DNA of 64,000 nt from Flaccisagitta enflata (GCA_965153355.1 OZ231128.1:12214001-12278000), one strand, 5' to 3'; positions 48,090-59,215 are shown, counted from the stretch's first letter. A program made the numbers and translations. The notes: generated by a model from the letters alone, not told the origin.

Positions 48090-49640
48090 ACAGATTAAAA
48101 ACGGAGTGAAAACAGAATGAAAACCGACTGAAAAAAGACTGAAAACAGACTGAAAACAGACTAAAAACGAACTAAGAAAAGACTAAAAGCAGACTGATAA
48201 CAGATAAAACCAGACTCAAAACAAATTAAAACAGACAAAAAACAAACTGAAAATGACTGAAAACGGACCAAAAACAGACTGAAAGCAGACAGAAAACAGA
48301 CTAAAAACAGACTAAAACAGACTGAAAACAGGGTGAAAACACTGAAAACAGACTGAAAAATACTACTACACAGTCAGTGGACAAAACAAAATAGGTAGAG
48401 AGCTCACTCTGTTGGTTTTGATCCAACCTACTGTTATCTAACAGCAGGCTGTAAACAACAGCTGGTTGTAGAAATTACAGCCGGCTGTCATGCTACAAAG
48501 TTGGCGAAAATCCAACTTTTACCAAATAGAATGAGACCTGCAAATTCATAGTTGTGGTGAAATTCTGAGAAGTTTGATATGAAAAGTGGAACAATATCCC
48601 TCACTATCCTAAACTGAAATAAATGGAAGAGGGCCTTGTGAACCCTCACTGACTAGTTATTACGCGCACCACTCCTAGTTTTCCATAAAACAGAATCTGA
48701 AAAACATTTCTCTCAACCTAACCCAAAAACAAACTGCTTACCAAAAGTAGTTAGGGCAATGATTATCGCTTTAATAACCAAAATTCAACAAATCACCCGA
48801 GGGCAACATTGTTAAGAAACCATACCCTTAGAGGATAGAATCAAGGTCAAGCTTAATGCGACCGCCGGACATTCCAATCCAAGGTACTGAGTAGTATGAA
48901 AAGTGGAACAATATCCCTCACTATCCCATACTGAAATAAATGGAAGAGGGCCTTGTGAACCCTCACTGACTAGTTATTACGCGCACCACTCCTAGTTTTC
49001 CATAAAACAGAATCTGAAAAAGTACATAACATATACTTTTATATGAAAATAAAAATTTCTTATCAATATTTAATAATGTTTTAATGCAATGTTAAAAAAT
49101 TATTTCTTATAAAAAATGTTAAGTGTGACATGTCAAACTCAGAATTTTATCAGGATTATGAATATTCTAGTCACATTCTATTCTCGTTTGGTTGGATTTT
49201 TGCCGACTTTGTAAGATGACAGCCGGCTGTAATTTTCACAACCAGTTGTTGTTTACAGCCTGCTGTTTAATAACAGTAGGTTGGATCAAAGCCAACAGAG
49301 TGAGCTCTCTACCTATTTTGTTTTGTACATTGACTGTACATAGTACATACATACTAAAATCAGACTGGAAACAGACTGAAAACAAACTGAAAATAGACTG
49401 AAATCAACTAAAAACGGATTAAAAGAAACTAAAAACAGACTAGAAACAGACTAAAAACGGATTGAAAACAGACTGAAACCAGACCAAAATCCGACTACAT
49501 AATGAATAAAATCAAACTGGAAAGTGGAAACAGACTGAAAAAAAATTGACAAAAGACTGAAATCAACTAAAAACGGATTAAAAGAGACTAGAACTAAAAC
49601 AGATTAAAAGCAAACCGAAAACAGATTGAAAACAGATTGA
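48090..49640. repeat. (ACTGAAAACAG)n minisatellite split by a TIR element
   Basis: Degenerate AGACTGAAAAC repeats at 48095-48360 resume at 49355-49640. The interruption is the element at 48370-49337. A TTGGGGCCGCTGCCC motif just precedes it (48065-48085). Confidence 0.8.
48370..49337. mobile_element. 968-bp non-autonomous element with about 145-bp inverted ends
   Basis: ACAGTCAGTGGACAAAACAAAATAGGTAGAGAGCTCACTCTG ... GCCGGCTGTCAT is inverted at 49190-49337. It carries two direct copies (about 48575-48690 and 48895-49012) of the satellite block GGAACAATATCCCTCACTAT...GAGGGCCTTGTGAACCCTCACTGACTAGTTATTACGCGC, related to the array at 54871-56715. No transposase. Confidence 0.85.
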
Positions 49641-49641
49641 A

Positions 49642-50180
<539 letters not shown>

Positions 50181-50380
50181 TTTTTTTTTATTTATAGCAC
50201 GCGACTCCACACCCCGCTTTGTCCGTTCGTCCGTCCATCGGTGGGTTGGTCGGTCTGTCTGTTGGTCCGTCACAGTCACACTTTTACTTTTTTTATCAAT
50301 TTTATTTCTTTAAGTCATTTAAAGTCATTTTATATCAATCTGTAACTCTCGCACGCGACTTATAGGTATTGGCCTTGTTA
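50181..50380 (+). mobile_element. Family A element, TAAGTCATT type
   Basis: TTTATAGCACGCGACTCCACACCCCGCTTTGTCC ... TTTAAGTCATTTAAAG ... GCACGCGACTTATAGGTATTGGCCTTGTT. Confidence 0.8.
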
Positions 50381-50429
50381 TCCATCAATCAATGGTTGAG
50401 AGCTTTCCAAGAGTTTTGCGTTCAAGCTT

Positions 50430-50433
50430 CACC

Positions 50434-50482
<49 letters not shown>

Positions 50483-50536
50483 CGACAACGACAACAACAA
50501 CAACAACGACAACGACAACGACAACGACGACAACGA

Positions 50537-50567
<31 letters not shown>

Positions 50568-50678
50568 AACAACAACAACAATGAATGAATGAATGAATGA
50601 ATGAATGAATGAATGAATGAATGAATGAATGAATGAAAGAATGAATGAATGAATGAATGAATGAATGAATGAATGAAT
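50430..50678. repeat. (CAA)n/(CGA)n then (GAAT)n microsatellites
   Basis: CAA and CGACAA triplets to 50582, then about 24 GAAT tetramers. Confidence 0.97.
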
Positions 50679-50782
50679 TTTCGAACAAACAGATTAAAAA
50701 AGGAATTGTAAAAAGTCTAATTGACTTTTTTTCAACAGTAACAACAACAAATCATATTGAAAGGCGAAACGGAAGATCTCAA

Positions 50783-50982
50783 AACAAGGCCGGATACACG
50801 GCCACCAGTTGCGGACGGGTGGGCAAGGGCGGAAAGGCGCGTTTTCCCACTTTTCGACTCGATCACCTCTACGGACCGACCGACCAACCGGCCAACCGAA
50901 CAACCGACCAACTGACCGACCGACCAACCGACGGACGGACGGACAAAGCCTCTTATAGAGTTGCGTGTCCGCAACTAAAAAC
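50783..50982 (-). mobile_element. Family A element
   Basis: AACAAGGCCGGATACACGGCCACCAGTTGCGGACGGGTGGGC ... CAAAGCCTCTTATAGAGTTGCGTGTCCGCAACTAAAAA. Complete. Confidence 0.85.
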
Positions 50983-51056
50983 AAAGTAACATAGGTTACT
51001 GTGATGATTTAAAGAATGAGTACCATCGTCATTATTACTTCCGCCATCGCTATGGC

Positions 51057-51345
51057 ATGAGCAAGAGATCGTCTCACTGCAAGAGCTTAGAATTGTGGTA
51101 TTACCCTACACTTTTACAAATGATTAGGTCATGCGGTTTTTCAATTTTTAAGCAGAAGAATAAATGGAAAAATATTATGGACGGTGCTTACAGTAAGCTT
51201 GTTTTGCGCTCTTTTTCTTTCTTTTTTTTGGTAGACTTTTCTAGTCATAGTTTTCTTAAAAATGCATAGGGGAGATTTGTTTACGAAAAAAATCAAGGCG
51301 CAGAATGCCATGGAAACGACCGGATAGAACTCTTACAAATGGCCT
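51057..51345 (+). repeat. Dispersed repeat, uninterrupted copy (empty site)
   Basis: Reverse-complement paralogue of 40157-40394 plus 40978-41012. It lacks the foldback and reads GAATTGTGGTATTACCCTACAC across the junction. The frame FSIFKQKNKWKNIMDGAY suggests descent from a coding exon that I do not recognise. Confidence 0.8.
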
Positions 51346-51398
51346 TTAGTGATTCTCAAGCCTTGTTTTCGGAGTGAACAAAGAAAGAAAGGACATTG

Positions 51399-51657
51399 AG
51401 GGGGCGTTTCTAGTCAAAGACAATCGCATTTTGAAAGGGCCACTCGGTCGCTCGCTACGTTCGTTCGCTCGCACCGCTCACTCCGCTAACTTGCTCCGCA
51501 GTGCTCCGGATCGCTACGCTCGCTTCACTCGCTCACTCCATTCACGGGCTCACTCACTCCCTCGTGGGACAGTTGAAAATCTTGAATATGTGTTCACGCT
51601 GTTAACGCGTTTCACAGGAACAAACACGTTTTTGGCGCTCACTACAAACACGCCCTA
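51399..51657 (+). mobile_element. Family B element just upstream of receptor exon 1
   Basis: GGGCGTTTCTAGTCAAAGACAATCGC ... GGCCACTCGGTCGCTCGCTACG ... CACTACAAACACGCCC. It ends 24 bp before the first possible ATG of the receptor, so it may supply promoter or 5' UTR sequence (inference). Confidence 0.82.
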
Positions 51658-51681
51658 AGAGGAATATTCCGTGTCCTTTTC

Positions 51682-52000
51682 ATGACAATTCTGCAGATGT
51701 CTTTCTCACCTCACGCCCAAGTCGCCCATGAATCATCGCTAATGTCACGAATTCTGTCCTTCCTGTCATCGTCATCATCGTCGTCATCATCTCTCTCGTT
51801 GAACAACATGTCTTGGGAAGATGGGACTTTGTTTTTAACGAATGAATCGAGGAGCACAACGAGTCAATTAATGAATCAATCAATCAATCAATCATCTTCA
51901 TCATCGTCATCATCGACGACAGGATCAGGATTCAGCCCTTTATCCGAATGTGCCGACGAAGATGGGTTCCCTTCCAATACCAACCTCCGCGTCATGCTAG
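51682..52000 (+). CDS. Aminergic GPCR exon 1: extracellular N-terminus and start of TM1
   Basis: 106 codons plus 1 nt from ATG 51682, ending ATGCTAG|GTAAAT. Alternative starts are ATG 51697, which directly follows CTGCAG and so could be a spliced exon start, and ATG 51742. The protein is Ser-rich (LSSSSSSSSSLSL), with N-glycosylation sequons N-M-S, N-E-S and two N-Q-S, then GFSPLSECADEDGFPSNTNL and RVML, which begins TM1. No clear signal peptide, as is usual for amine receptors. The assignment rests on the phase-1 junction that makes Gly and continues into TM1. Confidence 0.78.
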
Positions 52001-52017
52001 GTAAATGTAAACCTAAT

Positions 52018-52112
52018 GAGGCCGGATACACGGCTAAAAACAAGGCCACCGTAGTCGCGTGAGGGTTGGCAGGGGCTGTGTTGGAGGTCCCCAGAGCATT
52101 TGGGCAGGAGCC
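52018..52112 (-). mobile_element. Family A fragment in receptor intron 1
   Basis: GGCCGGATACACGGCTAAAAACAAGGCCACCGTAGTCGCGTGAGGGTTGGCAGGGGC. Truncated, apparently two nested element starts. Confidence 0.65.
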
Positions 52113-52195
52113 AGCGGCGTAGGAGAGCTGGATTTTTAGGATTTCCACCCCCTGACTAGTGTCCAACAAATTTAGTGTCCCGACAGAGAACAAAA

Positions 52196-52361
52196 CAGTG
52201 GAGCACCGCTGTAGTGCACCTGCTAATAAGGTATACCTGCCTATAAGGCATTCAACCACAGTCTCATTTTGTAATTATTTTTATATTGGCAATATAGCAG
52301 CTTCACAACAAGGCATATTTTCACTCAGTCCCTTTAAATGCGCTCTAGTGAAGCTCAACTG
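52196..52361. mobile_element. Pogo/Tc1-like MITE, diverged
   Basis: CAGTGGAGCACCGCTGTAGTGC start, GCGCTCTAGTGAAGCTCAACTG end, and an AATAAGG-TATACCTGCC-TATAAGGCA interior. Confidence 0.6.
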
Positions 52362-52566
52362 TTTGTAGTGAACTAGAGCTTGTAATTTCAAAAGCGAAAC
52401 AACGAAAACGCCCTACTTGAAATGGGGTCTGAACGCCCAGAGCAATTTGTCCACCTTCATCTATGGTGCGGAATCCGTACTACGGATTGCCTTTTACATT
52501 GAATAGATATTGCTTATTTCATTTCCCCATCAACATCTTCCCCCCCCCCCTCTACCTGACCTATGT

Positions 52567-54760
52567 ACAGGATTTTCCTTCACCATAATTTCGTTAATGA
52601 CTTTCATCGGCAATTTTGGTGTGACACTTAGCATCGTTTCTTCCCCCCCCCCCCTCCCCCCTTGACCCATATGCAGGATGTTTCTTATCCATGACTTACT
52701 GAAATTCATCGGCAATTTGGGTGTGGCACTCAGCGTCGTTTCCTCACACCTCCCTTTCCTCTGACCTATTTACGGGATGTTTTTTATCCATGATTTTGTT
52801 ACTGACATTCATCGGCAATTTGGGTGTGGCACTCAGCGTCGTTTCCTCCCACCCCCCTTTTCTTTGACCTATTTACAGGATGTTTCGTATCCATGATTTT
52901 GTTCATTGACATTCATCGTAAATTTGGGTGTGGCACCCGTCGTTTCTCTCTCTCTCTCCCCCCCCCCACCCCCGCTTCGTGTCTCCCCCTCCCCCTTTGA
53001 TCTATATACAGGATGTTTCTCATCAATGATTTCATTTTTGACATTCATTGGCTATTTGGGTGTGGCACTAAGCTTCGTGTCACCCCCTCCCCCCATGACG
53101 TATATACAGGATGATTCTTATCAATGATTTCATTTTTGACATTCATTGGCCACTTGGGTGTGGCACTCAGCTTTATTTCTTCCCCTTCCCCCTTTGACCC
53201 ATATTCAGGATGTTTCCTATCCATGATTTCGTTATTAACATTCATCGGCAACTTGGGTGTGGCACTAAGCTTTGTTTCTTCCCCTTCCCCCTTTGACCTA
53301 TATTCAGGATGTTTCTTATCCATTATTTCGTTATTGACATTCATTGGCAACTTGGGTGTGGCATTCAGCATCGTTTCTTCCCCTTCCCCCTTTGACCCAT
53401 ATTCAGGATGTTTCCTATCCATGATTTCGTTATTGACATTCATCGGCAACTTGGGTGTGGCACTAAGCGTCGTTTCTTCCCCTTCCCCCTTTGACCTATA
53501 TTCAGGATGTTTCTTATCCATGATTTCGTTATTAACATTCATCGGCAACTTGGGTGTGGCACTCAGCGTCGTTTCTTCCCCTTCCCCCTTTGACCCATAT
53601 TCAGGATGTTTCTTATCCATGATTTCGTTATTGACATTCATCGGCAACTTGGGTGTGGCACTCAGCGTCGTTTCTTCCCCTTCCCCCTTTGACCCATTTT
53701 CAGGATGTTTTTTATCCATGATTTTGTTATTGACATTCATTGGCAACTTGGATGTGGCACTCAGCTTTATTTCTTCCCCTTCCCCCTTTGACCCATTTTC
53801 AGGATGTTTTTTATCCATGATTTTGTTATTGACATTCATCGGCAACTTGGATGTGGCACTCAGCTTTATTTCTTCCCCTTCCCCCTTTGACCCATTTTCA
53901 GGATGTTTTTTATCCATGATTTTGTTATTGACATTCATTGGCAACTTGGATGTGGCACTCAGCATCGTTTCTTCCCCTTCCCCCTTTGACCTATATTCAG
54001 GATGTTTCTTATCCATTATTTCGTTATTGACATTCATCGGCAACTTGGGTGTGGCATTCAGCATCGTTTCTTCCCCTTCCCCCTTTGACCTATATTCAGG
54101 ATGTTTCTTATCCATGATTTCGTTATTGACATTCATTGGCAACTTGGGTGTGGCACTCAGCGTCGTTTCTTCCCCTTCCCCCTTTGACCCATATTCAGGA
54201 TGTTTCTTATCCATGATTTCGTTATTGACATTCATCGGCAACTTGGGTGTGGCACTCAGCTTTATTTCTTCCCCTTCCCCCTTTGACCCATTTTCAGGAT
54301 GTTTTTTATCCATGATTTTGTTATTGACATTCATTGGCAACTTGGATGTGGCACTCAGCATCGTTTCTTCCCCTTCCCCCTTTGACCTATATTCAGGATG
54401 TTTCTTATCCATTATTTCGTTATTGACATTCATCGGCAACTTGGGTGTGGCACTCAGCATCGTTTCTTCCCCTTCCCCCTTTGACCTATATTCAGGATGT
54501 TTCTTATCCATTATTTCGTTATTGACATTCATTGGCAACTTGGGTGTGGCACTCAGCGTCGTTTCTTCCCCTTCCCCCTTTGACCTATATTCAGGATGTT
54601 TCTTATCCATTATTTCGTTATTGACATTCATTGGCAACTTGGGTGTGGCACTCAACATCGTTTCTTCCCCTTCCCCCTTTGACCCATATTCAGGATGTTT
54701 CTTATCCATGATTTCGTTATTAACATTCATCGGCAACTTGGGTGTGGCACTCAGCGTCGT
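52567..54760 (+). repeat. About 22-unit tandem array of the TM1 exon start with its acceptor
   Basis: Each unit is a polypyrimidine tract (TTCTTCCCCTTCCCCCTTTGACC), TATATTCAG, and then the first 70 or so bases of the TM1 exon (GATGTTTCTTATCCATGATTTCG...GTGTGGCACTCAGCGTCGTTTC). ACATTCATCGGCAACTTGG recurs every 99 bp from 53237 to 54722 (16 units), with six more diverged units of 98-131 bp upstream. The last unit is the functional TM1 exon. Because 99 bp is 33 codons and no stop occurs, both strands are open for about 590-600 codons. Confidence 0.95.
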
Positions 54761-54840
54761 TTCCTTCCTTACCAATAAAAATCGAAGCGCCGAAAGAAAT
54801 GGACTCATGAAGTCGTGGAAGATCTCAATAAGATTTATCG
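54694..54840 (+). CDS. Aminergic GPCR exon 2: TM1 and first intracellular loop
   Basis: 2 nt plus 48 codons plus 1 nt, after CCCATATTCAG and before GTGAGT. It reads CFLSMISLLTFIGNLGVALS, then VVSFLTNKNRSAERNGLMKS and WKISIRFI. GN is Asn1.50 of class A receptors. Both junctions restore codons (G|GA and G|GT, each Gly) with exons 1 and 3. Only the final unit of the 99-bp array runs into this unique downstream sequence, which identifies it as the true exon. Any upstream copy's acceptor would enter the same frame. Confidence 0.88.
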
Positions 54841-55129
54841 GTGAGTTTAAGATACATTCTCACGTCTGTATGATAGGTGGAACAATATCCCTCACTATAC
54901 CCAAACTGAAAAATATGGAAGAGGGCCTTGTGAGCCCTCACTGACTAGTTACTACGCGCATCACTCCTAGTTTTCCATTTAGCAAAACTAACTTAGCAAA
55001 CATCCATTCTGAGTCTAACCCAAAACACTAACGCTTACCAAAATAGCTAAGGGTAAATGATTGTTACCTGTGTTACCAAAATTCAACAAAACACCCGAGG
55101 GTAACATTGTTAAGAAACCATACCCTTAA

Positions 55130-55269
55130 AGTAGGGATGTGGAAGCGATTGACTGCTTCCAATTTGGAGGATGGGATAGCTACTAGTATTTGAACTACAA
55201 AATGGAAGCAGAAGCGGAAGCGGAAGCGGTGGAAGCGGCATAAAAATCAACCGCCTCCACATCCCTACC
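55130..55269. mobile_element. 140-bp MITE with TTAA duplication (piggyBac-like)
   Basis: AGTAGGGATGTGGAAGCG and CCGCCTCCACATCCCTACC are inverted ends flanked by TTAA on each side (55126-55129, 55270-55273). The interior has GAAGCGGAAGCGG repeats. Empty units read ACCCTTAAAGGATAG. TTAA duplication is typical of piggyBac-type transposition (family knowledge). Confidence 0.9.
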
Positions 55270-55597
55270 TTAAAGGATAGAATCGAGGTCAAGCTTAATG
55301 CGACCGCCGGACATTCTAATCCAAGGTACTGAGTAGTATGATAGGTGGAACAATATCCCTCACTATACCCAAACTGAAAAATATGGAAGAGGGCCTTGTG
55401 AGCCCTCACTGACTAGTTACTACGCGCATCACTCCTAGTTTTCCATTTAGCAAAACTAACTTAGCAAACATCCATTCTGAGTCTAACCCAAAACACTTAC
55501 GCTTACCAAAATAGCTAAGGGTAAATGATTGTTACCTGTGTTACCAAAATTCAACAAAACACCCGAGGGTAACATTGTTAAGAAACCATACCCTTAA

Positions 55598-55737
55598 AGT
55601 AGGGATGTGGAAGCGATTGACTGCTTCCAATTTGGAGGATGGGATAGCTACTAGTATTTGAACTACAAAATGGAAGCAGAAGCGGAAGCGGAAGCGGTGG
55701 AAGCGGCATAAAAATCAACCGCCTCCACATCCCTACC
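55598..55737. mobile_element. Second copy of the TTAA MITE
   Basis: Essentially identical to 55130-55269 at exactly one 468-bp period. It was therefore copied by satellite duplication, not by a new insertion. Confidence 0.9.
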
Positions 55738-56716
55738 TTAAAGGATAGAATCGAGGTCAAGCTTAATGCGACCGCCGGACATTCTAATCCAAGGTACTGA
55801 GTAGTATGATAGGTGGAACAATATCCCTCACTATACCCAAACTGAAAAATATGGAAGAGGGCCTTGTGAGCCCTCACTGACTAGTTACTACGCGCATCAC
55901 TCCTAGTTTTCCATTTAGCAAAACTAACTTAGCAAACATCCATTCTGAGTCTAACCCAAAACACTTACGCTTACCAAAATAGCTAAGGGTAAATGATTGT
56001 TACCTGTGTTACCAAAACTCAACAAAACGCCTGAGGGTAACATTGTTAAGAAACCATACCCTTAAAGGATAGAATCGAGGTCAAGCTTAATGCGACCGCC
56101 GGACATTCTAATCCAAGGTACTGAGTAGTATGATAGGTGGAACAATATCCCTCACTATACCCAAACTGAAAAATATTGAAGAGGGCCTTGTGAGCCCTCA
56201 CTGACTAGTTACTACGCGCATCACTCCTAGTTTTCCATTTAGCAAAACTAACTTAGCAAACATCCATTCTGAGTCTAACCCAAAACACTAACGCTTACCA
56301 AAATAGCTAAGGGTAAATGATTGTTACCTGTGTTACCAAAATTCAACAAAACACCTGAGGGTAACATTGTCAAGAAACCATACCCTTAAAGGATAGAATC
56401 GAGGTCAAGCTTAATGCGACCGCCGGACATTCTAATCCAAGGTACTGAGTAGTATGATAGGTGGAACAATATCCCTCACTATACCCAAACTGAAAAATAT
56501 GGAAGAGGGCCTTGTGAGCCCTCACTGACTAGTTACTACGCGCATCACTCCTAGTTTTCCATTTAGCAAAACTAACTTAGCAAACATCCATTCTGAGTCT
56601 AACCCAAAACACTAACGCTTACCAAAATAGCTAAGGGTAAATGATTGTTACCTGTGTTACCAAAATTCAACAAAACACCCGAGGGTAACATTGTTAAGAA
56701 ACCATACCCTTAAAGG

Positions 56717-56772
56717 AGGTCATGTTTGTCCGTCGGTTGGTCGGTCGGTCTGTCTGTTGGGCGGTCAGGCAT
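56717..56772 (+). mobile_element. Family A fragment
   Basis: GTTTGTCCGTCGGTTGGTCGGTCGGTCTGTCTG core only. Confidence 0.45.
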
Positions 56773-57279
56773 ATGTTGGAACCGCGTAAAACTGCCGATA
56801 TTGGCGTCTTTTTTCATTTCTGTAACCACGCATGACTTTTTGCTTTCATTTTCATTCAGTCGTTTATTCATTCTTGTATTACCTAGTTAATTCAAACAAA
56901 AAGTTCTTTCAAAAAAAAAAAATTCAGTCATTATAAACCTTCATTTTTTAAAAACATTCATTTATACATTCTTAATCAGGGAGGCGCACATATTGGCTAT
57001 AACATTGTCTACTTTTTGTTTCTTGACTTAACATAAGCTTTCTTACTCGTTAGAAAATAGGCAAATCTTGATAAGATATAGCGATTTCTTTTTTCGATTT
57101 ATCGACTTTACTTAGGCTGATTAGTTTTATCTCTATTCTTTTATCCATTGCATTTACTTTTGTCTTTCATCTTTAGGATTTCTTAATCAGCAGAAATCAG
57201 ACAAATCAAGAAATATCTTAATGAGATGTACCGGTAGGCTTGACTGATTAGTGACTACTGATTGAAACATATTTCTCCT

Positions 57280-57280
<1 letters not shown>
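56773..57280. other. AT-rich receptor intron
   Basis: Nothing recognised. Confidence 0.4.

Positions 57281-57371
<91 letters not shown>
57281..57371. repeat. (GT)n microsatellite next to an acceptor
   Basis: About 45 dinucleotides ending 28 bp before the exon 3 acceptor. Confidence 0.97.
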
Positions 57372-57372
<1 letters not shown>

Positions 57373-57401
57373 CAATGCAATGTCCTCAATCTTTCACGCA
57401 G

Positions 57402-57576
57402 GTTCCTTGGCGATCGCTGATTCGATGGTTGGCGCTGTGATCATGCCCGTAGCTTTGGCTCAAGACGTGATGGGTGCGTGGCCGTTTCATTCGGCTTTGT
57501 GTCCTTTCTGGCTCGCGATTGACGTCCTTTTATCTTCAGCGTCCATCTTGAATCTCTGCTTACTCAGTGTGGAAAG
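57402..57576 (+). CDS. Aminergic GPCR exon 3: TM2, ECL1, TM3
   Basis: 2 nt plus 57 codons plus 2 nt, after TTTCACGCAG and before GTATGA. It reads SLAIADSMVGAVIMPVALAQ, then DVMGAWPFHSALCPFWLAID and VLLSSASILNLCLLSVE(R). SLAIAD carries Asp2.50, W-FHSALC carries Cys3.25 (disulfide to ECL2), and Asp3.32 in LAID is the amine-binding acidic residue of aminergic receptors. The Arg of the ERY (DRY) motif is split by the intron. Confidence 0.95.
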
Positions 57577-57711
57577 GTATGATTATGACGATGACTTTGA
57601 CTATGACTATAAGACTATAAGACTATGACTATGACGCGCCATTTAAATTTTGAAGATTACTCAAAAAGCGCTCGGTGAATGATTTTAGTTTGGCCAGTTA
57701 TATAATATAAT

Positions 57712-58076
57712 GAGAGGGGCAGCAAAATCGCTAGCACCCCTACCCACAACTTGGATGGACAATATTACAGGGAAAACTGAGGTACTGGCTGATAGCTTAT
57801 CCCAATACTTTTCCCGCCATCGAGGCGTTTTTCGAATTTCCTTATAGTTCCGAAGATATTGGTCATAAATTAGCTAAATCAACACCTCAGAAAATGGCTG
57901 ATTTTCACCCTAAAAAGGGCTGTATCTTGAAAACTACGTTGAAATTAAGAAATCGCCTCGATGGCGGGAATTGAATTGGGACAAGTTGTTGGGCGCCACC
58001 TTTATTGTCCGTGTGGTAGTAACCATTTGAGCTACAGGTAGGGTTGCTAGTGATTTTGACTGCCCCTCTCACTGTA
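57712..58076. mobile_element. Foldback element in receptor intron 3
   Basis: TGAGAGGGGCAGCAAAATCGCTAGCACCCCTA ... CCCGCCATCGAGGCG is inverted as CGCCTCGATGGCGGG ... TAGGGTTGCTAGTGATTTTGACTGCCCCTCTCA. The centre is near 57.89 kb. Confidence 0.88.
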
Positions 58077-58189
58077 ATGTCATTGGTTCTGTACATGTTA
58101 TCACACCCCAACACTACACAAAAATGCAGAAAAACCCACAGTTATGTGATTTTTCACTCAGATTTTTTTTGAAAGCACAGTGGGCGGGA

Positions 58190-58745
58190 AAGGTATGACG
58201 CCATTCAAATACTAGGCGGTAAAGGTGTGACGCCATTTTAATACTAGGCGGGAAAGGTATGACGCCATTTAAATGCTAGGCGGGAAGGGCATGACGCCAT
58301 TTAAATGCGAGGCGGGAAAGGTATGACGCCATTTAAATGCTTGGCGGGAGAGGTATGACGCCATTTAAATGCCAGGCGGGAAGGGTATGACGCCATTTAA
58401 ATGCTAGGCGGGAAAGGTATGACGCCATTTATCTGCTCAGCTTGGAAAGGTATGAAGACATTTGAATGCTCAGCGTGGAAAGGTATGACGCCATTTAGAT
58501 GCTAGACGGGAAAGGTATGACAACATTTAAATGCAAGATGGGAAAGGTATGATGCCATTCAAATGCAAGGCGGAAAAAGTATAACGACATTTATATTTCA
58601 AGCGGGAAAGGTATGACGCCATTTAAATGCTAGACGGGAAAGGTATGACGCCATTTAAATGCTAGACGGGAAAGGTATGACGCCATTTAAATGCTAGGTG
58701 GAAAAGATATTAAACCATTTAAATGCTAAGCGGGAAAGGTATGAG
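58190..58745 (+). repeat. 33-34-bp minisatellite, about 16 units
   Basis: GGCGGGAAAGGTATGACGCCATTTAAATGCTA consensus, diverging towards the edges. Confidence 0.92.
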
Positions 58746-59010
58746 GACATTGCCAATGATTAAAATGCTTTTTGCAAGAGTAATAACATAAGAAAACCTT
58801 TTTTCTTTGTAAGAATTTTGCAGAAATATTTCGCATTCATATTTTTGTCTTTCTTTCTCGCGCTGTCACTTCTTCTCTGTCTCCCTATATTTTTTTAAAT
58901 CTTAGTCTGCCTCTCTGTCTTTTTTTTTTGAGAGTGTCTGTCGCGTCTGTTTGTCTTCCTCTCTGTTTGTCTTCCTGTCTGTCTGTCTGTCGTTCTGTCT
59001 GTCTGTCGTA

Positions 59011-59017
<7 letters not shown>

Positions 59018-59101
<84 letters not shown>

Positions 59102-59215
59102 TCAACCTGACTTTCTTTTTCTTCTCCTTCTTCTTCTTCTTCTTCTTCTTCTTCTTCTTCTTCTTCTTCTTCTTCTTCTTCTTCTTCTTCTTCTTCTTTT
59201 TCTTTTTCAGCCTGG
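59018..59215. repeat. (CTTT)n, (CT)n and (TTC)n microsatellites
   Basis: CTTT at 59020-59050, CT at 59052-59097, TTC at 59128-59197. The (CATCAC)n at 59287-59312 follows before the exon 4 acceptor. Confidence 0.95.

Larger units (their letters stand above)
54871..56715 (+). repeat. Intronic satellite, 324-bp units with two 468-bp units
   Basis: GATAGGTGGAACAATATCCC starts at 54871, 55339, 55807, 56131 and 56455. The spacings are 468, 468, 324 and 324 bp. The 144-bp difference is exactly one MITE plus a duplicated TTAA. The related family at 35.8-36.9 kb is reversed, a fragment lies in the element at 48.4-49.3 kb, and a 30-bp remnant lies at about 60066-60096 (reverse). Confidence 0.93.

Noticed and set aside
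53045-54808. 587-codon antisense open frame through the 99-bp array (33-residue repeats with PKLPMNVNNEIMDKKHPEY)
   Set aside because: It is the complement of the TM1 array, with no start context, splice sites or homology. The sense strand has clear receptor exon continuity at its 3' end.
55110-55877. 99-codon minus-strand frames repeated twice with identical sequence
   Set aside because: They lie in the satellite plus MITE unit and repeat only because the 468-bp unit is duplicated.
52567-56715. CRISPR-like regular repeats
   Set aside because: Units are contiguous tandem repeats without unique spacers, in a eukaryotic intron.
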